Shown piece after piece: positions 19,329-31,976 of a stretch of 40,588 nt of DNA. Below the pieces are notes generated by a model. It had not been told where the DNA came from. It ran no database searches and worked only from the letters and a program-made list of their open reading frames with translations. This stretch comes from Zygnema cylindricum. Lineage: Eukaryota > Streptophyta > Zygnematophyceae > Zygnematales > Zygnemataceae. The position numbers and the translations under genes were made by a program. The stretch spans positions 129,001 to 169,588 of the forward strand of contig JBBHKE010002075.1 of the NCBI GenBank assembly GCA_037447655.1, written 5' to 3'. Position 1 is the first letter of the stretch; each line of letters opens with the position of its first letter.

Positions 19329-22300
19329 ATGGCGAAACGGAAGCTGGCGAAGTCGCACGACCATACGAGCGACACTTTTCCTGCGACGTCGCCTGTCGGT
19401 GCCGGCTCCTCGTCGCCTGCTCTCAAGTGCGAAACTCCTACCCCGAATGACCGTGCAGAAAATAATCGTACGGAAAGTACTACTCTCAGCGTATTAAGGT
19501 CGCATCAAAAGGCTTCTGTCAGCGGGCTGCAAGAGGAGGAGGAAGAGGAAGAGGAGCAAGACGAGGAGAAGGAGACGCCATCCCTCCCCGTATCTCCTCG
19601 CCATGGGCGAGATCCGACTACCATGGTTCGTAGTCTATTTTTTGATGGATTTTGTACTCATTCTCCGATTTTCTCTTTCAATGCCTGTACGAGTTTGTAC
19701 GGAATCGTATATCACAGTGTTCAAATGGAATTTGCGCACAGCCTAGCCATTTTGGTGATATCCTCCAGCTTTTGCTGTAAGTTTTTTGGAAATATGTGTC
19801 CTAGTTACCAAATTGAATTGTCTACTCATGAATTAAAGTTAAGTATTACGGAAGGAAAAATGTGCAAACTACAAAGTTCCTCATAGATTCTTTATTTTGA
19901 AAATAAAAATAAGAAGAAAAATAAAATCCTGATATGTTGTTCAAAATTGCGGAGCTTACAAAGTGGAACGGGCGCAGCCTTTCGCATTAATTACAGAGAG
20001 CTCGTTGTTTCAACAAAACTTGGACTTTGCAGTTTTTTTGTTCTGAAAATGCAGTAACTAGTGTGGAATTACGTTTCTTTTGTGGTAGAATACTCCAAAA
20101 TTTACTCTAGTTATGGATAATGAACTATTATAGGGTTTTTCAGGCGTTCAACGTATCCTATTGATGACTATTCCCTGTCACGATCTAAATTTGCGTGGTT
20201 TAGAACAATTATCTTTTGCGCACATTTACTCCTCTACTGGTAGATGCTCTTTGTGGAGACAGACTATACTTTGTTTTGTGAAGGACATACAGTTTTTATA
20301 TGAACAAAGCAATAGTGGCTTACAGTAGAAGGAAGTTTGGAATATTCCTACATGTTTGGGAACATGGTTTTAAAGGTATTCCCGTTTCAGCGAGGGTTAT
20401 GTTTAAAATTATGTCCAAATTTCAGGGTTCAGGTTTGAGGTTTAAGGTTCAGAATTAGGGCCTAACGCTGAGTATGGCTCAGTTTCGCAACGGTACAGAA
20501 GCACGGAAGTTTTTGGAAGTCCTTGGGTTGTCGGTTTCAGGATTTTGAGGAATTTCAAGGTTTATAAGCTTGATGATGTTAAGCTGTTAGACTTTTGCCA
20601 CAGAATTCCAGCATGCCATATGAAGCTATGTTGCTTTTTTAATCTCATCATAATGCTGTATTTGTTGACCTATTTTGCATCTTTAGAGGTGCTATTGTAC
20701 ACAGAATTCCCAGCAGTCCTACTTGGTGCGGGTTAGGTTTTATCGATGAGCTTGTATGTGGATTATTGTGATTACCTAATGCTCGAACATGGTTGGCAGT
20801 AGGTTGACTTCATCCGTTCCTCACACGGTTGTTAGTATGCACCGTGCTGATTGTAGATGACATTGTTTTGATTTGTACACAAACGGAAAAGACTGGAAGT
20901 CATAGTTGTTCTTGAAATTTGTATACATAGTACAAGTATTCTGTAGGGACTTTATTTTTAAGCACTGGAGTGTTGTGGACCATCCTTTTTGCTCTGTTTA
21001 GTGAGGTGTGTATTGGTGAGTGATAGTGTTGGCCCTTGCAACCGAGCGTTTATCAGTTTAAACGCGCATTTCAGATGGTCGGATCACATGCAGGGGCTGG
21101 GACTTTTACACTTTTTGGTACATTGCTCATCACATGTTGTGGTCAAATTACTATATTAAGCTGAAGCTTAAGATGACCACGCACAGACACAATTATTGAC
21201 GGCTCTAATTTTCAAAAATAGATGACATTTTGCCGAGTTAAAATTTCACTTTGAAACGTGACGCATTTGTGCACTCGGATGCATTTATTCTATGTGTACC
21301 TTGACATAAGAATGCTACAAAATATGGGCACGGTCAAGAGTGGCATTGTATGTTTGCACATGTACACATACCAGTCCTGAATATCTATATAAAATTCTGC
21401 AGATAAAGGTACCTTTTTGTCAATTAGGCATACTCAGTTGCTTGTATGAATTGCAACTGCTCACATAATACGAGATCACTGGTTCAAGTCTAAAGGAAAT
21501 ATACTCGAGTTTGAGTTTGAGGACTTGCCACCAGCCAGTTCAAAACATCTGGCAAAGAAAAATTATGATGAATGAAGGCATTTGCTTAAATTGGTGTGTT
21601 GTTGCATTATGTTATGGATGGGAAAGTGTGGACATTTTTCCGTATGAAGTCTCCCTAAAGCGGCTTAGAGCATCAGATATGTAGCCATAACATTTTACAT
21701 TCCATAACTTTAAGAGGGACTGAATACGAAGATGCAATTTTTGTGTTATCAACCGCCATGCATACATGTTAGTGTGCGCAATAATGATTACCCGAGAGCA
21801 ATTTCATGGTTTACTATAGGCTTCATTTATTGTTTCTTAATAAATACGTGGAATTTATCGTGGACTGAGGGTAATTAGTAAAGCAAAAGTACGTGGACTA
21901 CATACAACTTGTGCTGCACCAGAAATGATGGGCATCAGGTTGTCATCCCTTATTGAAATTGTATTGAATCTGAATTGGAGTTGACCCTGACATTGAATTT
22001 GATGTTGATATTGAAATCGAATTTGAAATTAAAATCATCAGTGACTGAAATGACACAAGGAACTAAAATTGATAGCGATGTCAAATTGGAATTAGAATCA
22101 GTGCTTAACCGGACATTAGAATTTTGATGGAATTTGGAGTGCTGGAATTGAAACTGTCATTCATGTTTTGGACTTGGAGATTTAGTGTTTTTTTTTTGTC
22201 CAATCAGAATGTGAATTGAAATCAGACTTTGAAGTTCAAAGTGGAACCCGAATCGTAATTGAAATAAATTTTGCATTGCAAAAATCCTTATTATTTTTAA

Positions 22301-23299
22301 TTGACTTTATTTTTTGGCAGGCTGTTCGTCCTGCGTTTGAACCAACTACGAATTTTGGGAGTGAGGATTTTGTTGGGTGAGTTTAATTCATAGCTTTTTT
22401 TTTCACAGATACCTTAATATACCACATTTGCTTGGCTCGTTTTTGTCGTTTTTCTTAGAATACTCTAAAAATCAGCTAAGCAAAGAAGGTAAAAGAAATT
22501 TTCAAGCCTGTGTTTTCAGAAGGGAGTTCCTTTCTATGTTTGATAACATCCACTGTCATCTATGGATTCCACTCACTCTAATCCATCTTTTCTGTTTCAA
22601 GCTTGTGGATATGGTTTCTATTGAAGAGATTGTTAGGATTTCTGGTGCACTTTTGTTCCGTACATGAATTAGGGTTGATCACATGGATTTCTTACCGTAA
22701 ATAAGTGTGTGGTGGTTTACTCTGATTGATTTATAGCTTCTCAAACTGCAAAAGGAACAAAATTGCAATTAGCTTAGTTGTTGGGAACAATAAAGCAGCT
22801 CAATGGAATTTAGTGTCCATTGAACAAAGTTTATCCATCGTGTCTCATTTTTTTGTTTTTTCCGTTTTAAGGGAGATTAAATGAGCTGTTTTTTTTCTTT
22901 TATTGGGCACTGTGAACAGCACCTTTATTTTGGAAAATTGTGAGTGAGTACACCTTAATTGTGTATTTTTCAAACATAGCCCATTTGTGCTCCAACTAAT
23001 TGCAATAAAGCTGTGGAAATTATGTGTTTTGGATGCTCCCTCATAGTTCTAGTTGCTTATGTGCGAAGTAGTGTGTTAAATGGAGGAGGGGGAAGGGGGA
23101 GGGGGAGGAAGGTTTTTTCTATTTCATAACGCTTTGGTTGTTTTGTCTTCACTTGTGTCTTGAGCATGAGTAATGCGCGATGTGACAGCTTTATCTCAAA
23201 GAGGGTTGGGGTCCAGGGTGGGCAATATGGAGCGAGTATTGAAGTCTGTCGTGAAGGTTTTTGTGACATCCACTAGTCCTAATTATGCAATGCCTGTGG

Positions 23300-23355
<56 letters not shown>

Positions 23356-26223
23356 CCCTACTTTTTACATTTGAATGGCTGTTGCTGTGGCATTTTTCAA
23401 TTTATTTTTCACTTGCTTGAATTTGCTTTCAACTTGTAATGAATTTTCTAAAGATCCTAAAACTAGAGACTTGTAGTACTACTACTACTGCTACGGTTAC
23501 AACTTTCCTTTGTTAAAACCGTTGTTTAAATTTCCGAAAAGATATGAAAATCTTCTGCGTTGTTACCGCGTGCCATACACAGTTAAATACATGTACGTGT
23601 ACTGGTTTCATACTTTTTTGCACGGTCAGAACTATGGCTGAAACTTGTTTTTCTTTTAAACTAGTTTGGACTTGTCTGTGTTTTTTGAATCAGTGGCAAA
23701 TGAAGCATCAGCAGAAAAGTACAGCGAGTGGATTTGCGATTGAAGGGAGACGGCTTCTCACAAATGCACACGCTGTGGCCCACCACACAGTAAGGCCAAC
23801 TTTTTGTTTTTTTTTTTATTTTTTTCGTCGTTGTTTTATATTATGAATATTACATTGAAGATGGATGGAAGAGAGACATTTTCCTTTCGTTCTGTTTTTT
23901 TTGGCAAGTAAAAAGTTTTGACAAGCGGAAGATTCTGACTTTGGCGGAGTCTAAGATAACGTTATCGTAGTTTTTATGATATTACTGCTCTAAACTATCC
24001 TTGTCCTTGATGTCAACTTATATTATCTTAAATTATATCTGCTAATGTGCATTTTAGCACTTCTTTTTGATCCTTCTTAACCCTGAAGTGTAAATGTGTT
24101 GCGTTTTTGGCGCACATAAATAACACGTAAAGTACAAAAGAAATGTTAAGCAAAACGTTGAAGGATGGATGGGAGAGAGTCCATTTCTTTCATTTCTCTC
24201 TCTTAATGTTGGAGGATGGATAGGAGAGTCGTTTTCCTTTCCTCTTTTCAATGAGATCGTTGGATTGATAGAGGAAAATAGTTCTTTAGTCTCTTTTAGG
24301 CAGTTAATGGTTAGATGGCTATGTTGAAACTGTCATACCATCCTGCTTTGGAATTGATGAGAGATGAGAGAGAGAGAGAGATTATTTCATTTTTCTCGCC
24401 TTTTTAATTTTAAGCTGGGAGTATAACTAGGCATGTGATGGAGATTGAGGAAAACTTTGTTTCATTTTGATGCTTTATCACATTGCAGAAGAATTTAGTG
24501 ATTCAAATTTATGCAGGCGAGGTTTTCATTGTTGCTTTTCTTCTATATCAGACTTAACTTTTAATACGTGTCATATGCCTTACTGTGCCTTGCTGTCCGT
24601 GGGAATACGCTGGTCAGAAATGGCAGGATCTAGTAAGTGGAAGAGGGGAAAAAAAATGAAAAAATGATTGGTCTGTTAAGTTAGATTTTTTGGGTTTTTC
24701 CTGCATATGTGATGTAAGCCTCTTTCTGATTCTTCTGTATATTGAACTTGCAGTTGGTGATGGTGCGAAAACACGGTAATCCAAAAAAATATGTGGCTAA
24801 GGTGAGCTCTGCAAACCTCATTGTTATGATTTTTTGCAAACTTTTTACGAATTTTCTTGAAACTGTCAGCCTGCATTCATTTTGTGCTCACTTTAAACAT
24901 GACTGTGAGTGAAGTTGTCTGATAGGCGTTTTTTGTTGTATAAGACCTATTTCCTTGGTCCTACCAAGGGATTAAGGTGTTGATAGTTAAGAAAGCACAT
25001 GCACACCCTAGTAATGCTAGAAAAATAAACCTGCACCTCAAACATAAGTGGACTGCTGTAGAAAATGCTGATTCTAACACTGCCATATCTTGAAAGATAC
25101 ATACTGTAAAATGTTGGGTTGGGTCCAGCAAAAACCAACATAAAATTCATCTCTTCTTTTTTCATTTTGTATTGCTCTTAACCTTAGCGCCTTTTCTCAT
25201 TGAGATGAGGAAAGGACAACAATAGGGGGAGTTTCTTGTCGCCTTGCCTTAAAAGTGACCCATTGTCGACTTAAAAGCTGAAATGTTGACCGAAAATTAA
25301 CTTTTGAAGATCTGAAAACTGGTCATGGGTGGTTTGGTTCATGAGGTCAGGTGGAGGCTATGGGACACGAGTGTGATATTGCACTCATGACTGTCGCAGA
25401 CAGTGAATTTTGGGAAGGAATGTTGCATTTAGAGTTGAGCAATATTCCTCAACTTCAGGAAGTTGTTACAGTTGTGGGATATCCGACGGGAGGAGATAAT
25501 GTTTCAGTTACGAAGGGAGTGGTTTCACGACTCGAAATGCAACAATATTCCCACGGTAGCACGATGGCGAAACCCTACAATGTGCTTTTTTTGGTTTTGT
25601 TTTTTTTTTCAGTAAAAGTGTTTTTATATTGCTGTTTTGGAATGCCATTTGACTACTTCACGGGAATTTACTTTGAGGAGCAGTAGTAGGTCTTTTATGA
25701 TATCGGATCTACTGTTGTTTTTATGCTTGGAGCGATGTTTGCATATAAGGTTAAGTTTGTTCTAACAGTACATTTCCCTAGATGTAAGCGCTGAGCCCCA
25801 CCATGCCACTCTTTGGGTTATCAATGACCATTTACATATGACTGCTGTTTATGGCCGTAGGATTCTGATCTTGACCGTTAAATTTGCAGTTCAAAACGGA
25901 TCATTGCGAATTGTTGGGCACTAACTCATATGTGGCCTGATGGGCTCATCCCTTATATGAAATTTGGTTTCCTTGGTTAAATTTTGAGCTCTCTATATTT
26001 CTTCTTAGCCTGGCTGATGCGCTTCACTATATAACAAACTCTAAAAAGCCTGAAACGTCTATGAAACTCTAAGATTTTGTGCTGAGACTTGGGCTCTGGA
26101 ATTGGGCATATTGGGGGGAGGGGCGGGGGACGAGGAGTGTTCCGCAGCGGCCTTCAGCCTTTTGGCAATTCAGATTGACGCTGCAATCAACTCAGGAAAT
26201 AGGTACAAAAATTCTCTCTCCCG

Positions 26224-26282
<59 letters not shown>

Positions 26283-29200
26283 GTTCTCTCTCTCTCTTAG
26301 ATTGTCTTTCGCTTTTCAATGTGTCTCTCATAGACCGTCTCTCGCTTTTCAATGTTTCTCTCAGAGCTTGTCTCTCTTTTTCAATTGTCTCTTTCAAAAA
26401 TTGTCTTTTTCTTTTCAAAATCTCTCTTGGATTGTCTCTCAGCGATTATCCCTCTTTTTAATACATCACAATAATAATGTAAAAGCACATTAGATTATCT
26501 GCATAACCGCCCTTTTTCCTCATCATACACTCCGGTTACACCGAGAGTGTGGCTCGTAGAAGGATGAACTAGAAGAATTCCTGTTGGGTGGCCATGGAGG
26601 CAGGATAATAATTGTTTACCTCCATAGCAACGCCATGAATTCAGTACTTTCTTATCTTTTTGTACTTTCACTGAACTATTCTGTTAGTGTACTTTCACTA
26701 CCCTGCAACTTAGCAACTTTGCAGCGAGTACGGCTGCAGCCAGTAAGACTTGAACTCGTGATACTCATGACCTACTGCAGAGCAGGCCAACAACTTGGCT
26801 AGCAGCCTAAGCGATAAAGACTTATTTTTAGGAGGTTTTACATTATCCAAATTCTGCTGCTCAATCACAAACAAGAGAAACACTTTATTATTTGGTTTTC
26901 AGTTCCACTGCACGCCAAGACAAACATTGTTAGTTACGCTATTAACAATTCAAAATTCTTTTCCGTACCTTGACATTGTATTTTTTAACAAAAACGAATT
27001 CATGCGCAAAATTTTGTATTGGAAAGTTCCGTGTAGAAATTTGAAATTACAAACCCGAAAAGTAAAATATTGTTCAAAACAATTTGTAACGCAAACTAGA
27101 CACCAAAAGTACTGAAACTACAGTTACAAACAGTATTTGAACTTACTCGTGTTATGTAACTTAGTGAACCACGTACTAAAAGTACTACTAGAACAATTTT
27201 GGTGCAAGAGCATAGAGAATACTTTTTCGTACTTTTTAAAAGAAATGGCAACGCGCATTTTTTCAGGCGATGTGGACCTTTGACGGTTGTTTAAAAGCTC
27301 GCCTTTTTCTAATCCCCTGAAGAAAAGGACAATTTCTGAGGGAGACAATTCCTGAAACAGACATTGAAAGAGGATGACAATCTGTAAAGAGATAGAGAAA
27401 AAGAAAGGAAAGTGGAAAAGAAAACCACCTTAATTTTGTGGTTTTTTTTTACATCTGTGGAAGTTTTATGGTTTCTCATCTTACGGCTCAAGTTGTGGGA
27501 TTAGTCGTCTCTATGAAATCCGTACTATGCAACATATGTGACAGAGCGCTGCCATACCTACGAAATACACAATATGGTATGGTAGGAATCCGTCGCTGGA
27601 TAAATAACAAACCCATTTGTAGTCTATTGTACAGCAGGTGTATCTCTCCCACACTTCTCAGAGTACCTCCTGTTGACCTTGTTCATCTAACAAGTGTACT
27701 GAGCCTTCTTTTGTACTTAGTCCTCCATCTTGTATTCCCCCCTCCCCTTTTTTTTTGTGGATAGTTTTGTATTTTCTGGTTGGCAACATATCGCCGTTTA
27801 ACGCATTAATTGTGAACATAAGCTGGAAACATTTATAAATCGGTTTGGCAAATAAGTTTAATTGGACTTTCATCGCATTCAGCGGTATTTTGGCAAGAAG
27901 ACATCTGAAAATGGGTCCTTTTTGTTTTTCTTGCTGTGGGCCATCTTGTCGATTTAACTATTCAGGGTTTTTAAAGGACCCATTGTATTGATTTAAATGG
28001 GAAAGGCGGATTGGGAGGGAGAGGGGATTTGCAGTGGAGGACCGGCTCTGAAAGATGACAAGGTGAGAGAAGAATGAGGTCAGCGCAGTGTTGCCCTGTG
28101 TGACATGATGTCACACGTTGCAGTATCACTACTAAAGTTTAATACCGTGTTTGTTTCAAAACCGATAGTCGACACATAATAACCACGAAGTCCAATACTT
28201 ACAGTATTGACCTATAAAAATGTTATCGATATGAAACTTTATTCACTACCATAGTTTTACTTTGCTACGTCATCTTATGATAAACATATAATTTCTTCTT
28301 GTTTATATTGTCTAGTAGTTTTTAAGTATAACAAGTGCATTTAAGTGATTCTTGTCTTGTCTGACTTTTTAATGTAGATCTCAAGCTGGAAATGAAGGTC
28401 GGGGTTTCTGTCATTGGTAATGGAGGCTAGTTCATCGTCCACACTAATGCTTGCATTGTTTTGAAGCCAGTCCACAATTTCAGTGTGTTTAAATCAGTTG
28501 TGATCCACGTTAAATCAGGTACTACAGCAACTAGAATACCTCTAAAACCAGATTGGTTCAAATGTAAATAACGTGGTCCACATTATTTACAGTGCAATGT
28601 GTCCTATTTTTTGAATGTGGCAGGTTATTGGAATCGCCTTTGAAACATTGGAAAGTGCAGAAAATATTGGGTATATTATTCCTGTTCCTGTTATTGAACA
28701 TTTTTTGGAAGATATTTCTCGCCACGGATTGTACACGGGCTTCTGCGACTTAGGAATTTTCTGGCAGGTCTTTTTCATAATCTCTAGTCTATTGTACTTT
28801 GTAATTTGTTTTGTTGTTTCAATTTAAATGAACTGATGGTGATGGAGATTCTTAAGCTGGTGGAAGTGAAAATGTTTTCAGATGCATTATACATCGAGCC
28901 AGAATAAACAACCAGTGCAAAGAAGAGTTTTTTATTCTTATGGTTGTCGGTGTATCGCATCAGTTATTTCCAGAGCATTTGTAACTTCACTGTTCGATAG
29001 ATATTTTGGCGGAATAGTTTCTGTTTTTGTTTCTATTTCTGTTCTAGTTGAAGATCTGAGTTATAATGTGTGAATAAATGCTTACCGCATTTTGATTGAG
29101 GAGGAAGGGAAAAAGTATAAGGAAAATAGCAGGGGGGATATGAGGTTCTCGATGTTACTTCTGGAAGGAGAAGATGGGGGTAATTGATTTCTGGTGCCAT

Positions 29201-31090
29201 TCTTATTTACTGTTTGAGAAGCTCTCTACCTTTCCTTTCTATTTCTTTTCTGTGGACTTTTTGACTTCCCGAAATTCATCTCGTTGGTTCTGAATGTTTT
29301 GTTTTCTGGAATTGATTAATTTGAATTTTCAGATTGTAGGTTTGCTTGGATATAACTGATACATATTGTTTTCCGTTGTACTACATTTACCAGGAGAAGC
29401 GGAAATCGGATAAGGAAGGAAAGAGATTAGTGGGATTGAACAAATGTAACAGTTGTGACTGAAAAAAGGGGAGGCGGGACTTGTTTTAAGGAGCTCAACT
29501 GACTATGATGTGATTGCAGTTTCAGACAAATAGGAGAATGAAACACTTTTGAAAGATACCAATTTCTGTTTTAGTCAATTACGGGTTTTTGCAGATTATG
29601 GAGAATATAGACTTGCGTGAATATTGTGGAATGCAAAAGGAACAAACAGGTATACTTATCAACAGAGTACAACCGCTCTCGCAAGCGAAGGAGGTATGAC
29701 TTTCTTAACGAAACAAGTCAGGAAACTCAAAAAGTATGATTGAAATTGTTGCTGGGATCATTTAAAATTTGGGTTTATGAGCAACTACACTGCCCAACGC
29801 TGTTAGGTCCTAAACATTTCTTGGGCAGCTAAAGGTGTTTTAACTTTATGTTAAACCATTGGGTCTTTTTTTGCGTTTGTATCTCATTCTCATTCTGCAT
29901 CCAAAATTGATGATCATGATCTTCTTCGATTTGCCAACATAAATCATCTTTGCTGTTTTTTGTATAAGTTCAGTCTTAACTTTACTATTTTCTTATCATG
30001 ATCAGCTTGGCAGTGGGTATTGCTCCGCTTTTGTACCTCTTCAAGCTTTGCCAACAAAGACATACTTTTTATGCATTTAGTCATTGGAACCTTCTTTTGG
30101 TAGTTAGACAAGCCTTTTCTCTTTTCCCGCTTTTTTTCCGTTTTTTTTTTCTTTCCCTTTCTCTCCTTTTTCGTCCTTTCTTTCCCTCATCTTCTACTTT
30201 TTTCCCTACTTCCTTATCTTTTTCTCCTTTTTTTGTGTGTTAAACTCAGGTAATAAAACCGGGCGATATTCTTTTGGCTTTCGATGGTGTTCCAATTGCC
30301 GACGACGGGACGGTACCGTTTCGGGCAGCCGAAAGAATTGAATTTGCACATTTAGTGGCTCAAAAATTTTTGGGAGACAGTTGTAAATTACGCCTTTTGA
30401 GAGATAGAACAGTTATAGAGGCGGAGACCCCTATTGGTTCCATTCGCGCTTTGGTTCCCGTACATCTTTATGATTGGGTGAGTTAAGTTTCAACAATATA
30501 TATATTTTTTAAATAGAGTTTACTATTTACTAAAACGAAATTACTGAAACAAAAACTGCTCTGAAAAAAAATTACAGTCATTGAACAGAAACAGTAAGGT
30601 CAGTTAAGTTCAGTGTCAGTTGAATTGATTCACAAAATTTGATTATCTATTTCCATATTGAAAGATCACAATCGACTGCGAAAGAGAAACGAGGTAATCC
30701 TAGCAAGTTCATTCCTAGTAAGTTCCCAAGTAATAATTATTATATTCCAACTAATCCCAGTAATTTCTTTAGGAGATTTGAAATTCCCCTTTTTTCTCCG
30801 ATTCTTAAGAAAGTTCCTTAATGATTTCCGAATTCTCTTTCTTTATTTTTTCGACTACCTTTTTTGTTTTATTTTTTTCTACAGGAAGGGCCCCCGGGCT
30901 ACTTTATTTACGCAGGTTTAGTTTTTATTTCTCTAAGTCAACCATTTTTGAGAGCCCAGTATGGCAAAGATTGGGAGAACAAAGCTCCTTATCGACTTTG
31001 TGAGAAGGCAGCGAGTGGAATTTTGGAATATGAGGATCAGCAAGTGGTCTTATTATCACAAGTACTTGCAGCTGAAATTAACAATGGGTG

Positions 31091-31138
<48 letters not shown>

Positions 31139-31976
31139 CTCTCTCCCGATTAAGAAAGAAAAGCATTCAGTCAAACAGAAGCTGGATAATTCAACATTAG
31201 AAATCGAATCTTTACAAGAGATGCTAAAACAAACTCATAGGTTGGGTTGGTTTCACTGTCGAGTATTACTCACGTTTTGAGTAAATCGCAAGTAATCGTA
31301 TATTTGGTTCTCTTTTTTCAGTTATTGAACATATGGGTACTCACAAAGCGTTAGTCACTGTCAATAGGGTAACCCGCCTACCTCTGAAGCATGCTCATTA
31401 TTTTTTACCTTTTCCCCTTTTTCACCTTTTTTCACCTTTTCACTTTTTCCACTTATTCTACGTGTTTCGCTTTTTCTCTCTTTCTCCCTTTCTGTTCTTT
31501 CTGAATATGCGTCGGGCAGATACCAAAATATTGCTTCTTTGGAAGTAGTTTCCTGCAACGATGTTCCGGTCCGTAATTTACAACACTTGGCAAAACTGGT
31601 TTTGGAAAACAAGCAAATGTACTTGAGTGTAGAATTTGACAAACAGAGGAGGATAGTGGTCAATGTGGAGAGAGCAAATGCGGTTTCGGCGGAAATTTTG
31701 AAACAAAATTTTATCCCGTCGGCATATCCACAAGGGCTCCTAGAACAACCTCCTGGAGGAGTAAACGCAGAAAGTCGAAAACAAGCAGTCGCAAATCCCT
31801 TAAAAAAAAAAAAGGAAACGGAAAAAACGCCAGAAAAGAGTGACATTGACAGTAAAGAAAAATCGCAAGAGATAGGAACAGATGGAAAGAGTACAAGGAG
31901 AGGAAGGGGGAAAGGGAAAAGTGAGGAAACGGGACAAGTGAGGAGCAGTCAGAGAAAACGGAAGAAAACACAATAG
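19329..31976 (+). CDS. DEG9: DEG9-type DegP/HtrA serine protease with PDZ domains
   Basis: Thirteen exons join in frame to 664 residues: 19329-19625, 22321-22376, 23217-23295, 23694-23789, 24754-24801, 25351-25555, 26148-26202, 28035-28062, 28624-28767, 29595-29693, 30250-30477, 30885-31087, 31520-31976. The trypsin-like protease core spans about 120-330 with a full triad: His170 in TNAHAV, Asp201 in CDIALM, Ser279 in GNSGGPA. PDZ regions follow at about 337-445 and 446-580. The order and motifs match plant DEG9 ([48 protein letters not shown]), an ATP-independent protease placed in the nucleus/nucleolus and reported also in plastids. An MAKRKLAK start, an acidic Glu run at about 63-77 and a basic RKRKKTQ C-terminus favour the nucleus here (inference). 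Arabidopsis DEG9 is about 590 residues; the extra length is in the tails. The least certain joins are exon 1-2 (donor GTTCGT) and exon 6-7 ([11 protein letters not shown]). Confidence 0.92.
19626..22320 (+). other. Intron 1 of the DEG9-like gene (2.7 kb)
   Basis: Long first intron with no internal gene recognised. A possible B-box (GGTTCAAGTCT at about 21,481) resembles the tRNA-like sequence in intron 7 but has a poor A-box and no fold. The 3' end carries a degenerate GAAATTG-type repeat. Confidence 0.6.
21955..22275. repeat. Degenerate 6-bp repeat (GAATTG/GAAATT)n
   Basis: A long run of variants of GAATTG, GAAATT and GATATT with loose 6-bp spacing in the last 350 bp of intron 1. It is open in one frame as an alternating Leu-rich peptide but lacks a start and is most likely an old microsatellite. 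Confidence 0.6.
23302..23353. repeat. CT microsatellite directly after a splice donor
   Basis: Pure (CT)n beginning six bases after the exon 3 boundary (donor GTGGGT) of the DEG9-like gene. Confidence 0.95.
26230..26460. repeat. CT microsatellite grading into a 30-35 bp minisatellite
   Basis: Starts as pure (CT)n 27 bases after the exon 7 donor and decays into irregular units like TCTCTCGCTTTTCAATGTT. A partial reverse-complement relative lies at 27,335-27,415. Confidence 0.8.
26732..26807 (-). repeat. tRNA-like sequence, probable tRNA-derived SINE or pseudogene
   Basis: On the minus strand exactly 76 nt start and end with complementary GGCTGC/GCAGCC (6-bp acceptor-like stem). There is an A-box (TAGCCAAGTTGTTGG), a GCC/GGC D-stem, a CCTGC/GTAGG anticodon-like stem with a six-base loop TCTGCA, and a B-box (GAGTTCAAGTCT). 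The T-stem pairs poorly and the anticodon loop is one base short, so it is not a working tRNA. It lies antisense in intron 7 of the DEG9-like gene. Confidence 0.5.
31093..31147. repeat. CT microsatellite directly after a splice donor
   Basis: (CT)n fused to the GTGAGT donor of exon 12 of the DEG9-like gene. Confidence 0.95.

Noticed and set aside
26170-26418. Charged coiled-coil-like minus ORF ([15 protein letters not shown])
   Set aside because: Produced by reading the CT-derived minisatellite on the reverse strand inside an intron.
31313-31368. Open segment after a TTTTTTCAG acceptor, looking like an extra protease exon
   Set aside because: Including its 47-nt splice unit breaks frame on both sides. 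Joining 31,087 directly to 31,520 gives [14 protein letters not shown], which fits the family.
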